From Marasmius tenuissimus (taxonomy: Eukaryota; Basidiomycota; Agaricomycetes; Agaricales; Marasmiaceae), in the NCBI GenBank assembly GCA_029532415.1, contig JAQOTA010000023.1:434001-498000 (forward strand): 64,000 nt of DNA. Reading direction: 5' to 3'. Within the stretch, counting starts at the first letter, position 1, and each line of letters begins with the position of its first letter. The notes under the pieces are model-generated. The model ran no database searches. It worked only from the letters and a program-made list of their open reading frames with translations, and was not told the DNA's origin. Shown here piece after piece: positions 10,983-21,056 of this stretch. The position numbers and the translations under genes were made by a program.

Positions 10983-11670
10983 TAGGCACAGAGCCGCTAT
11001 GGAGATTTGGCCTCACTGAAATGGACTATTGAATAGTGCAAACATTTATTGCAGTGGTAATGCTCTAATTGACTTTGGCGCCCTCGACTCTGATATCCCG
11101 ACCTTCACAACCTAGCCTTTATCTCAAGGAAAATCTGGAATCACACGAGACAGTCGAAGACAACGTCAGGCGGTAAATGTAGCTCGCATAAGTCTTTGTC
11201 TGTGCGTAAAGATTTTCGTTTGATTTTCTCTCTGCAGCTTACTCGTATTTTGAGTAGCGGGTGCTTCTTTATGTAATTGAGAGTGCCGCTTTATACACAT
11301 AAGGCTACGATTTCTAACGTATGCTCCCCGTGCTAACAGAGTAACCATAGGATCTGGCAAATCACCTCCCTCACAGCATTTTTTATGTGTTCTGCTGTCC
11401 ACCTCATTGTTGCGGACAGCTACCTGGCGATTGCAGGTATTTCCTTCATGTCAATCAATGCGTCCATTTACTTCACAACATCACCATCGGCTGGAAGTCG
11501 CATGAGCATAAATGTCGTGGGTCCTTTCGCTCTCTCCCAGCCACATTGAGGGGAGCAAGAGGACGGTTTGGAACTGCATTCACTTCGACTGGTCGCTGTT
11601 CAAATCACTGTGCATGAAGAGACCGTAACAGAATCAGTCAAAGACAGGCGAGAGGACTCATGGGGCTCAC

Positions 11671-12198
11671 TGTCACAGATTTTCTCTCTCTACATCTAAT
11701 CTCCCTATATCTTATCTGTGCCATGTGGTTATCATATCATTCGATCCAATCCAACATCTTATCAGTAGATATCTGATCTCTTGTTCTATAGATTCGGTCT
11801 GGACTCATCTAGATAGATCTGTAACTAAAGGGGATACGCATAGGTCTAGATCTGCCACACCATGACTACGGCGAGTCATGTGCTGTGTGGACAGCTCAAC
11901 CACTCGAGTTGACTCTTACGAATCACTCGACTCATACTTACACCTTAATTGCACCATCGCGACTCATAGTAGACTCATACTGATGAGTGCATCAGTCAGC
12001 TTAGGTATCATAGGTCTTAGATAGTGTCTGGGGTCCTGTAGAATCCATGTATATAAGCTAGATCGTCTGAGGCATAAACCTCAGACTAAAGAACGTCTTC
12101 TGTCCTTTGACAACATCTCCTCTGCTCTCTGCATTCACATCAGTTATTCCCTTATCATCAAAACCACATCTGAACAGGTGAGTAGTGGATTTGTGATA
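11671..12198 (+). repeat. 5' LTR of gypsy chromovirus
   Basis: The LTR is 528 bp. It contains a TATA box (TGTATATAAGC near 12050) followed by a stem-loop (12065-12072 pairing with 12079-12086). A splice-donor-like CAGGTGAGT lies near the end (about 12170-12178). Confidence 0.93.
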
Positions 12199-12665
12199 GT
12201 TTCTTTAGTCTTGTTTCGTTGCTGCTGCTCTGCAGTAATTTCTGTTTACAGGTCATGTCATTATGTCTCTGAGGGTTCTGGGGGCTCATATGGATCTGGG
12301 GGATATGGCCATCGGTTCTGAAAAGGCTGGTGTGTCTAGTCGGAAGGCATCCCCTTGTGGGAGTGGACTTTTAATGTCTGCATGCTGACGGACAATTGCC
12401 GGACCCTAGGCGTAAGGGGTACTCGCTGCATTATGCAAAGAGGTCAGAAACCACTTCGGTGGTGGTCCGCGAAAGTGACGGCCAGCTGGTCTTGCGAGTT
12501 GAGGACGTGTGTAAACATGTTTCACCTCTTGTAGTGCTGTGGACAGTGCTAGGATCCGATTTCCCTTTCCCCGAGACAACATGCATGGCCGTATACGGTT
12601 TTTCTTTTCTTGTACCATGTCTTCTGAAAAGGGATATGTTGTACTTATGCCATTTTGCCATAGTT

Positions 12666-13286
12666 ATGCCGAAAGTAGCCAAGAACCATCAGTTTATCAC
12701 ACCTGTCAACAAACGTTCAACAACCGAAACTCTTCAGCTTCAACAGGAGGCTCGTGAACACACTCAACGTCTCAGCTTACTTGCTCGTATGGGCTTGGAA
12801 AAGCGAAGGACTCTCCTCCAACGCCTCTCATCTCCACCTCCACCAGTCAATCCTCTATCTCTTCTCGAACGAATCGAATATCAGATTCCTGAACCCATTC
12901 CTAACCATCTCCACTTCCGACGCACAAAGAACCTCCGACGAATTCCCGAATATCAACCTCTCCTTGCCGCTTGTATTAAGCGCATGGATAGAATTTTCCA
13001 TGAATTATCGTTTGAGGAATCTCAAGCCAAATTGGGAGGTCCTCCGATGAGGATACCAGTGGAGCTTGCAAATAGGGTATGGGAGAAGTATGATAGACTT
13101 CAGGATTTTTATCATGGGATTGATAAGACAGAGGAATTGGGGCACAAGATGTCCAATACCCAATGGAGACAGTTGAAGGGAGCTATTAAAATGTTTAAGA
13201 AGGTTTCCTTACATGACTTAAAGGATAGACTTGTAGAGATTTGTCAAGAAATCGACAATCTCGATGTAATATTCCCTGATGTATAA
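12666..13286 (+). CDS. additional ORF upstream of gag in the gypsy element, 206 aa
   Basis: I chose the ATG at 12666 (MPKVAKNHQFITPVNKR). The open frame extends upstream to about 12396 but without a better ATG start near the leader. The product is strongly basic and helical. It has a proline run (SSPPPPVNPLS), an arginine-rich centre (LHFRRTKNLRRIPEYQP) and a lysine/leucine-rich C-terminus (WRQLKGAIKMFKKVSLHDL). It ends 84 nt before the gag ATG. Typical chromoviruses begin with gag, so this is an accessory gene. I recognise no domain. The charge and position would fit an RNA- or gag-binding role, but that is a guess. Confidence 0.55.
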   Translation: MPKVAKNHQFITPVNKRSTTETLQLQQEAREHTQRLSLLARMGLEKRRTLLQRLSSPPPPVNPLSLLERIEYQIPEPIPNHLHFRRTKNLRRIPEYQPLLAACIKRMDRIFHELSFEESQAKLGGPPMRIPVELANRVWEKYDRLQDFYHGIDKTEELGHKMSNTQWRQLKGAIKMFKKVSLHDLKDRLVEICQEIDNLDVIFPDV

Positions 13287-13370
13287 TATACTTGGCATAA
13301 CGGCTTGGCAGCCTTTCTTTCTTCTCTTCATATTTACGATGGAACAATTCGTTAATACATCTGAACAGCA

Positions 13371-14912
13371 ATGTCAACAACACCCGCACCAATTGCAAAC
13401 TTGTCAGAACATGAGGCTTGGGAACCTGAATTTCCTGAAGTCCAGTGGCCAACTATTGACGAGTGGAACCAGCTGCTTGTTGCACATTTTGATCAAAATG
13501 TAATGGGTCTCACCAATGAACAAATGACCCAACTTAGTCAATTGATTCGAAATGCCCATGGAGATGCAGTAAACAGGATGAAAAGGGTTGTTGACAATCA
13601 TGTCGTAGCAATCAAAGATCAATTCAATCCTGAACTGAGTGGAGCATACAACAACACCTTTGTACTTCAGTCACAAATCAACGATCTGAAACTCATGACG
13701 CAGATGCAAACTGCGGTTATGGAATCCATGAAAGAACAAATACAGCACTACCGGGACCAATTCAATGCCTTGTCAGTCGATAACGCAACCGGTGGGGGTG
13801 GTGGAAAAGCTGGATTCAAAATCCCAGAACCACCAACATTTTCTGGATCAGATTCGAAAGTGAACTTGAAGGACTGGGTAAATCAACTCAGTTTGTACAA
13901 CTCGCATTATGGAATCATTACCGACAAGCATCAAATCGTCACGGCTCTTACCCGTGTACGAGGTGCTGCTGCAACGTACCTGCAGAAATACTTTGATAAA
14001 CTTACTGCAGGCGAAGACTTGGGCACTTTCCAAGAATTCGTTAACGAACTTGCCATCTATGGAGAGAAAGATGATATAGAAAGCTACAAGAAGGCGCTTA
14101 CTGCCCTCTGGAAGAACGAAACCTTGGCGCACAAGGACTTTATCAAATATGCCGAACAGTATCGTACTCTTGCCCGCGTGGTCGGATATGAGGACGATAA
14201 TCTTTTCATAGATAAGCTCAGAGAGGTTATACCCAAGGACCTGCGTAGTGTGATGGTTCCTTATGAGGTTAACAACCAAATTCCTAAGAAATGGGATGCT
14301 TATCTCGAGCTTCTGATCAAGACGTATAAGTTCCTTCACCCGGAAAAGTCGACAAGGGACGTTTTTGCTACTGGCGGTAGCAGTAACACAGGCAATGGCA
14401 ATAATAAGAAGTCTGACCCTGATGCGATGGATATAGACTCGGCAAAGAAGGTCAAGGCGAAACACGCAAATTCCCAAGATGCCAAGCAGAAACTATGTCA
14501 GATCTGCTCTGGTAAAGGCTTCAAGGCTAAATCGAAAACACATAATACCAATGATTGTTACGAGAAGCCTGGGAATGAGCACAAGCGACCTGCTCCAAGA
14601 GCTTCAACGTCAAATCCTTCAACATCAGGTCAAGGCAACAAGAACGGAAACTCTGGTAAAGGTACAGCCTCCGGCAAAACCTTCTACCAACGGCTAATGG
14701 AAATGGCCAAAGAATATGATATTGACACCTCGGATGCCCCATCCGAAGTCAACATCAACTCTGCGAGTATCCAGGAAATAGTCGAAACCGAGTCTTCCGA
14801 AATGGGGACAACTGCACAAGTCGATGGAGTGCAGGCGGGACCTTCTCAACCAACCGGTAAAGGGAAGAAGGCAATTCGACGATCCAATGTGGATTTTCCC
14901 GAAGGACTGTAG
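13371..14912 (+). CDS. gypsy Gag, 513 aa
   Basis: This is the structural protein of the virus-like particle. The ATG at 13371 is the first in frame after the upstream ORF (MSTTPAPIANLSEHEAWEPEFPE). The capsid region lies around residues 145-330 (FKIPEPPTFSGSDSKVNLKD, then a helical retrotransposon-gag domain). Near residues 375-390 is a degenerate zinc knuckle (CQICSGKGFKAKSKTHNTNDC) with extra residues between the cysteine and histidine pairs. The C-terminus is acidic and Ser/Thr-rich. The stop at 14910-14912 is followed at once by the open pol frame, offset by one base (-1). Confidence 0.9.
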   Translation: MSTTPAPIANLSEHEAWEPEFPEVQWPTIDEWNQLLVAHFDQNVMGLTNEQMTQLSQLIRNAHGDAVNRMKRVVDNHVVAIKDQFNPELSGAYNNTFVLQSQINDLKLMTQMQTAVMESMKEQIQHYRDQFNALSVDNATGGGGGKAGFKIPEPPTFSGSDSKVNLKDWVNQLSLYNSHYGIITDKHQIVTALTRVRGAAATYLQKYFDKLTAGEDLGTFQEFVNELAIYGEKDDIESYKKALTALWKNETLAHKDFIKYAEQYRTLARVVGYEDDNLFIDKLREVIPKDLRSVMVPYEVNNQIPKKWDAYLELLIKTYKFLHPEKSTRDVFATGGSSNTGNGNNKKSDPDAMDIDSAKKVKAKHANSQDAKQKLCQICSGKGFKAKSKTHNTNDCYEKPGNEHKRPAPRASTSNPSTSGQGNKNGNSGKGTASGKTFYQRLMEMAKEYDIDTSDAPSEVNINSASIQEIVETESSEMGTTAQVDGVQAGPSQPTGKGKKAIRRSNVDFPEGL

Positions 14913-17900
14913 AGGATAACGTCTGTGATCTACAGTCAGGGAGTAGTGTACCCTCGTTCGGCACTGAGCAGGACTCAGTAGAAGTAGGACTGGAATCTTG
15001 TACAGTAAATATTGCTCGCAACAAGACTTTTTCTTTTAGAATTCCAGTTACACTTTGGGTATACGGATATAAAGTGCAGACCGAGGCTCTAGTTGATTCT
15101 GGTGCCACAACGAATTTCATCGATAAATCGTTCGTTGAAAGAAATCACCTGGTAACTAATAAACTGGCAACTCCGTATGAAGTTAAAAATGCGGATGGAA
15201 CTTTCAATATTTCAGGACAAATAAGGGAATATGTCCGCGCCTATGTGCAAATTGGGACCCATAAGACCACACATTACCTTTTCGTCACCCAACTTGGGGA
15301 CAAGGAAATGATGATTGGCTACTCTTATCTCTACAAGCACAATCCAGAAATAGACTGGCGTAAAGGTGAATGGAAGTTCTCCAGGTGTCCAGATACATGC
15401 GCCACTAGAGTCCGTAAAACACCAGATTTCGAGGCTGGAACCGAAGAACTCGAACTCGATTCAGGATTGCCGTGGGATGACTCACTGGACAGTTTAGGAG
15501 AGGAAGACTCCGACAATCCTTATATCAACTGGGTAGATATTGAAGACCCAGATGACCGTGAACAAGCAAAAGTTATTGCGTCCATGTTCGAAGATGACTT
15601 GGACGAGGATCTCGACGGATCAGATGAGGACACCAGAAATTGGAAGTCCCATGTGCCAAAATGGTTACATCCCTATGGCGACGTCTTTTCCAAGAGAAAG
15701 TCAGAGCGGATGCCGGAACGTAAGGCATACGACCATCCAATTGAGTTTGTGGAAGACTCAACACTTCCCAAACCATCCAAACTATACCCGCTATCTCCAA
15801 AAGAACGAAACTCTTTGGATGAGTGGATTGATGAGGAACTCCGAAAGGGTTACATTAGACCTTCAAAAAGTCCTGTAGCCGCACCTTTCTTCTTTGTCAA
15901 AAAACATGATGGAAGTCTTAGACCTGTAATGGACTATCGTACCCTCAACTCCGTAACTGTGAAGAATCGCTATCCAATTCCACGGATCTCAGATCTAATT
16001 GATTCGCTTAGCCAAGCATCAATTTTCACCAAGATCGATCTACGATGGGGATATAATAACGTCCGCATTCGTGAAGGTGATGAGTGGAAGACAGCATTCA
16101 TAACAAAACGAGGATTATTTGAGGCTACGGTTATGTACTTTGGGTTTTCAAATGCACCAGCGACATTTCAGTCGATGATGAATGACATCTTGGGAGATCT
16201 TATCCGGGATGGCAAAGTTATGGTGTACTTAGACGACATTCTTATCTTTGGAAACGACTTAGAAGAACATCGCAAAATCGTTCAAGAAGTTCTGAAAAGG
16301 CTTCGAGATAACGATCTCTACGCTAAAGCGGAGAAGTGCTTCTTTGAGAAGGATCAAATTGATTATCTTGGTATGATCATCTCGAAGGGACACGTTGCGA
16401 TGGATCCGAAGAAACTTTCAGGAGTTCAAGAGTGGCCAATACCTGCGAAAGTAAAGCATGTGCAAGCTTTCCTGGGATTCGCAAACTTCTATCGTAGATT
16501 CATCAAAGATTTTGCGAAGATTGCGAAACCACTCACCACTCTTACCAAGAAGGAACAACCTTGGGCATGGGGCGAAGATCAAAAGAATGCTTTTGAGGCT
16601 CTGAAAAAGGCCTTTACTTCAGCTCCCATACTTCGAATTCCAGATGACACAAGTCCATTCCGCCTTTCTACCGATGCTAGCGACTTCGCCATTGGCGCTG
16701 TCTTATCTCAACTGGACCCAGCAGATCAACTCTGGCATCCAGTTGCGTTCTATTCAAAATCTCTTGATATACATGAACGTAATTATGAGATCTATGACAA
16801 AGAGCTACTTGCAATAATTCGCGCATTGGAAGAATATAGGCATTATCTGGAAGGACATCCGGAAAAATTCGAGATTTGGTCGGATCATCAGAATCTGACA
16901 TACTTCAAATCAGCCCAGAAATTAACAAGGAGGCAAGCGAGATGGGCTCTGTACCTCACACGCTTTAGCTATTCCCTACACCATAAACCTGGTAAAACAA
17001 TGCAAGCAGAAGACCCTCTGTCCAGGAGGCCAGATCATGAGGAGGGGGTAAACCTCGATAATCGCGATCAAATTTTGCTCAAACCTGAATTTTTTGCCAT
17101 TCAGGCGCTCGAGGCTACTCATGAATCGCCTGTAGACGACGATCAAATCCTAAGAGAGGTCAAAGAAGCATTGCTATCAGATGAACTTACGAAGGACTAT
17201 AAGTCACTTCTGGAATCAGGACCACGAGAATTCAAGAAATCTCTGGAAGATTGGAACTTCGAGAATGGACTTCTACTCTATCGAGGAAAAGTTTATATTC
17301 CCAGAAGCACAGACGACCACTTACGACGACGAGTTGTTCAAATCCACCACGATATCACCTCTGCCGGACACCCTGGTAGATGGAAGACTTACGAACTAGT
17401 AACTCGTAACTATTGGTGGCCTGGCATGTCAGTCTTTGTGAAGAAATATGTCACAGGTTGTGATACTTGCCAGCGTAGCAAGAATCGCCCTGAACAGCCA
17501 TTTGGACCATTACAGCCAAATGAGGTCCCTAACGGACCTTGGGAGATTATCTCCATCGACCTTATTACCCAGCTACCACCTTCGCTCGAATACAATGCAA
17601 TCTGTGTTGTGGTTGATCGACTCACCAAGCGGGCTCACTTCTTCCCTATCACGAATAACTTCTCTGCAAAGGACCTTGCAAGGTTACTGTATGACAGAAT
17701 CTACCCTCTGCATGGACTTCCATATCAGATCATTTCGGATAGAGGAACACAGTTCGCTGCTGAAATATTCCAAGAATGGTGCAAACTCCTTGGAATTAAA
17801 TCAACGATGTCGACATCTTATCATCCACAAACAGATGGACAAACAGAACGAGTGAATCAAAGTCTGGAACAATATCTCCGGTGCTACGTTGACTACAATC

Positions 17901-18700
17901 TTGATGATTGGTCGCTACTGCTAAATGTGGCAGAATTCGCTTACAACAACGCAGCACATGAAGGGACAAAGTCAAGTCCTTTCTTCTTGGAGTATGGTCG
18001 ACACTTACGAGCTGGACCAACGTTGGCCAAAGAGCTTTCAAAGAACAACGACCTTAACGACATTTTTCATCAAAGACTTGATGCTCAGGAGCAAGCAAAA
18101 GCAGCCCTGAAGCTCGCAGCTGAAAGGATGAAGTGGTACTACGACCAGGGGGTTCAAAATGTTCCCTTCAAAGTTGGAGATAAAGTACTACTGAATCTGA
18201 AAGATTATCAGGACAAGGAACGGGCACTCAATCCGAGATACGAGGGACCTTTCACAATTATTGAAAAGTTGTCACCGGTTACCTTTAAACTTCAGATGCC
18301 ATCGAAATTCCGAGCATATCATCCTGTTTTTCATGCCAGCAAACTTGCCACATATAACGAACCCACTATCGTTGGACAGAAGCCACCTGTACCTGAACCA
18401 ATTGTGGTGAAGGGTCACCTAGAATGGGTGGTTGACAGAATCCTGCAACATCGTATACGTGGAAAGACAACTTATTACTTAGTAAGATGGGAAGGTGAAA
18501 GCCGAGATGAGGACTCCTGGGAATCAGCCAGCAACTTGAAAAATGCTCCAGAGAAAGTCAAGGAGTACAAGAAGCTTGGACTTAGACCAGTAAGGGTTAT
18601 TGAAATGGATGAATTTTTCGAAAATGAAGTCCATGTGTTCTCATCGGAGCTCGAACCAAGAGGGGGGGTAATGTCACAGATTTTCTCTCTCTACATCTAA
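14913..18700 (+). CDS. gypsy Pol: protease, RT, RNase H, integrase, chromodomain
   Basis: The frame has no good ATG. It is open from before the gag stop (-1 relative to gag) and likely needs frameshifting or re-initiation. A GTG at 15074 is the first usable near-cognate codon. In order it encodes: protease (VDSGATTNFID, near 15090); RT from about 15850 (PVMDYRTLNSVTVKNRYPIP) with catalytic YLDD near 16226; RNase H (LSTDASDFAIGAVLSQ near 16665); integrase zinc finger (HHDI...CDTCQRSK, about 17340-17480); integrase core (SIDLITQLP, SDRGTQFAAEIFQEW, YHPQTDGQTERVNQ); and a C-terminal chromodomain (EWVVDRILQHRI...YYLVRWEG, about 18420-18570). The chromodomain would target integration to specific chromatin marks. 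All catalytic motifs appear intact, so the element could be active. Confidence 0.93.
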
Positions 18701-19199
18701 TCTCCCTATATCTTATCTGTGCCATGTGGTTATCATATCATTCGATCCAATCCAACATCTTATCAGTAGATATCTGATCTCTTGTTCTATAGATTCGGTC
18801 TGGACTCATCTAGATAGATCTGTAACTAAAGGGGATACGCATAGGTCTAGATCTGCCACACCATGACTACGGCGAGTCATGTGCTGTGTGGACAGCTCAA
18901 CCACTCGAGTTGACTCTTACGAATCACTCGACTCATACTTACACCTTAATTGCACCATCGCGACTCATAGTAGACTCATACTGATGAGTGCATCAGTCAG
19001 CTTAGGTATCATAGGTCTTAGATAGTGTCTGGGGTCCTGTAGAATCCATGTATATAAGCTAGATCGTCTGAGGCATAAACCTCAGACTAAAGAACGTCTT
19101 CTGTCCTTTGACAACATCTCCTCTGCTCTCTGCATTCACATCAGTTATTCCCTTATCATCAAAACCACATCTGAACAGGTGAGTAGTGGATTTGTGATA
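18672..19199 (+). repeat. 3' LTR of gypsy chromovirus
   Basis: This 528-bp repeat shows no difference that I could find from the 5' LTR, pointing to recent insertion. The pol stop lies inside its first 30 bp. Confidence 0.93.
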
Positions 19200-19204
19200 C
19201 TCAC

Positions 19205-20178
19205 AGTCGCATGTGGTTTGATCAAATGCAAAGAACTCTGCAAGAAGGAACTTTATCAGAACGTTTCTGCTCACAGTGGAGGCGTGGGTGGACACTGGCT
19301 ACTTACCCATCATATAGGTCCAATTATCTTTCTATCGTCATAAATCAATGTGTCTTCCAGTGTACAGTATTACATATCAAGTTCAATTGCTCTAGTGATT
19401 GCTAGTCTTGCAGCTTGAAGACTCGTCATGACTGTTCAAGCTGAAATAATGGCGTGATCAATCGGAGCCAAATAGTAGAAGAGGTTCATACTTAGTTCAG
19501 AATTTCGCGTGGGATAAAATATAGCTGAGCGAGCCTTCTTCCGAGAGATTTGAGGGAGCTGAAAAGGAGAGGGAAGCCTCGCTATTTGACTTCCTCCAGA
19601 GCCGAAGGCATCACCTCCTTGACGATACCGCCGGGGAGCCCCTGGAGCCTAACGGGTGTCGCATTCACTATAGTCTGCCTTTGAGAGACTACCTAGGACT
19701 ATCTGGAGCCCCTTGTTCTCGAGTCTTCTCAATTATCGCTGAATATTTTACCGGGGGTTGGCAGCGCTTGAGCCGCGCCACCTGATCATCAGAATCTAAT
19801 CACAATCAGGGTGTGATCTTCGGCTATCAACCCCGCTATCACCGCGACGCGTTGCTGCTCCTGACTTCCATCTCCATTGACGTGTTACTCTCATTTTCAT
19901 CTACTGTCTTCATCCTTCACTCAGAAGGGCATTCACAGAAGCCTTGGGTCTATGTGGAACATGGTCCGTGCGCTCAATTCTTTGTCCAAACACTGGCAAA
20001 CATGGTCCTGGGGTATATCAACCTGCCCTCAAACTAAAGGGGTCTCTTTGCAGCTCTGGTTTGAACCTTGTTGCCGTACATTAGTACACCCTAGCATATC
20101 TGTAGCCCCCCAGCTATATACTTGTGCTTTATCTACACCTACCTACACCTATGATAAACCTACGTACAGCTAGTCAGT
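19205..20178. other. intergenic: remainder of 7-TM gene flank and one copy of a dispersed repeat
   Basis: Positions 19205-19720 show no supported gene. They begin with the sequence that was continuous with 11670 before the gypsy insertion. From about 19735 to 19990 there is a segment clearly related to 39650-39900 (shared blocks CCACCTGATC, TGATCTTCGG, CCGCGACGCG, GACTTCCATCTCC-like and CATGGTCCGT). This is a non-coding or decayed dispersed repeat of about 250 bp. In its second copy it lies upstream of the aldo-keto reductase. Confidence 0.4.
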
Positions 20179-20692
20179 ATGCTTAGTGCTACAGTTAGCT
20201 TCAGTCTGTTGGGGAGTGGAGGATGGGGAGGAGTGGGGTCGTTGGCGGCGTTGGCAGGTGTTGGAGAAGGCGTGTTGTTGGGCAATTTGCTTTCAGACAA
20301 TGCTGACGCTTTTACAGGTTCCTCAGACAATAATGGCGACAAGGACATCCAGCTCGACGTCCCGATGCTTGTTCTCACTACCCCAGACAAGGATGGTGCA
20401 GTAGTGAGCTCGTCTTTGTTGTTTTTGCAGTCCTCGCAAACTGACCAACTCGCTCTTGACGTAGGTATACGACCTTCTAGTAGGATCTGACGACGAAGAG
20501 GAGATCGACTACGACAGCGACAGCGAGTACGACGAGGAGGAGGACGACATCGAGGTGGACAACATTCTCGACTGCTACCTGGAGGAGGAGGAGGATGTTT
20601 CAGTCGCAGGACTCTGTGATGGGGTCTGTCTCATATCCTTCATTCCACTTCAATTTGCTAATACTTTATACTAGTACGATGAAGACGCCAAC

Positions 20693-21056
20693 AGTCGCGA
20701 GTAACGGTGAAGAGTATCGAGTTTACCGGAAGAGCGGAGTTGACGAGTAGTGAAGAGTAAGTCGGAGCTAGGGCTCAATGTAGAAAAGAGGAAAGTAGAA
20801 TGATGATTATACAGGACGAGAGAGAGAACTTATATACTGTAGAGTGAACTACGGAGTCCAGATATCTAATCTGTAAGTGCATATGACAAAATGGAGATAG
20901 AGGCATAGGGCATAGTAAACGAGTAAGTAAGATTGTAAAAGTGGAGATTAACTACTGTGCATGACATAGTACAGATCGGGGGTCAAGGGTTGTATAGTAC
21001 AATAGGTCCTAGGGTTAGTGAGGTCATAAGGCGTGTATATAGCGTGTAATTCAACT
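20693..21056 (-). repeat. 3' LTR of copia A-
   Basis: This 364-bp LTR is bounded by AGTCGC on the left and TTCAACT on the right. The purine tract (CTCTCCCCCTCAG on the plus strand) follows. A GTTACTCGCGACT end on the minus strand abuts the CCAAC duplication. Confidence 0.9.

Larger units (their letters stand above)
1401..11549 (+). pseudogene. seven-TM membrane protein gene, split by copia A+ (copy 1 of a paralog pair)
   Basis: The first exon encodes MGDVGIQDAIVAG followed by a hydrophobic helix (SALYGLFLLLSFISLYAML). Further exons encode a segment ending in AKNIFLSSSAVIGNMVI, then LWIVWDRGVLITVFPILLNL, then a piece ending near IAAESLLSTW at about 2128. After the inserted element the gene resumes: KIWNHTRQ near 11125, then RIWQITSLTAFFMCSAVHLIVADSY split over exons, and MSINASIYFTT before a TGA at 11547-11549. 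The same order of motifs appears in the paralog at 58970-60415, which confirms the reading. The family is an uncharacterised basidiomycete multi-TM protein; function is unknown. Copia A+ is inserted six bases into the intron that starts GTAGGC, so the 5' splice site survives. The gene may be formally spliceable but would carry an intron of about 8.9 kb with LTR signals, so I list it as probably inactive. Confidence 0.7.
11671..19199 (+). mobile_element. Ty3/gypsy chromovirus, apparently complete and recent
   Basis: The LTRs at 11671-12198 and 18672-19199 are both 528 bp and look identical by eye. They start TGTCAC and end GTGATA. The flanking CTCAC duplications are 11666-11670 and 19200-19204. 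The internal region has an extra ORF (12666-13286), gag (13371-14912) and pol (from about 14913 to 18700) in the order PR-RT-RNaseH-IN-chromodomain, typical of Ty3/gypsy chromoviruses. A purine tract (AGAGGGGGGG) precedes the 3' LTR. No internal stop is seen in pol. I could not identify a clear tRNA primer site after the 5' LTR. Confidence 0.95.

Noticed and set aside
13848..14477. A 209-codon minus-strand frame
   Set aside because: It is the shadow of gypsy gag.
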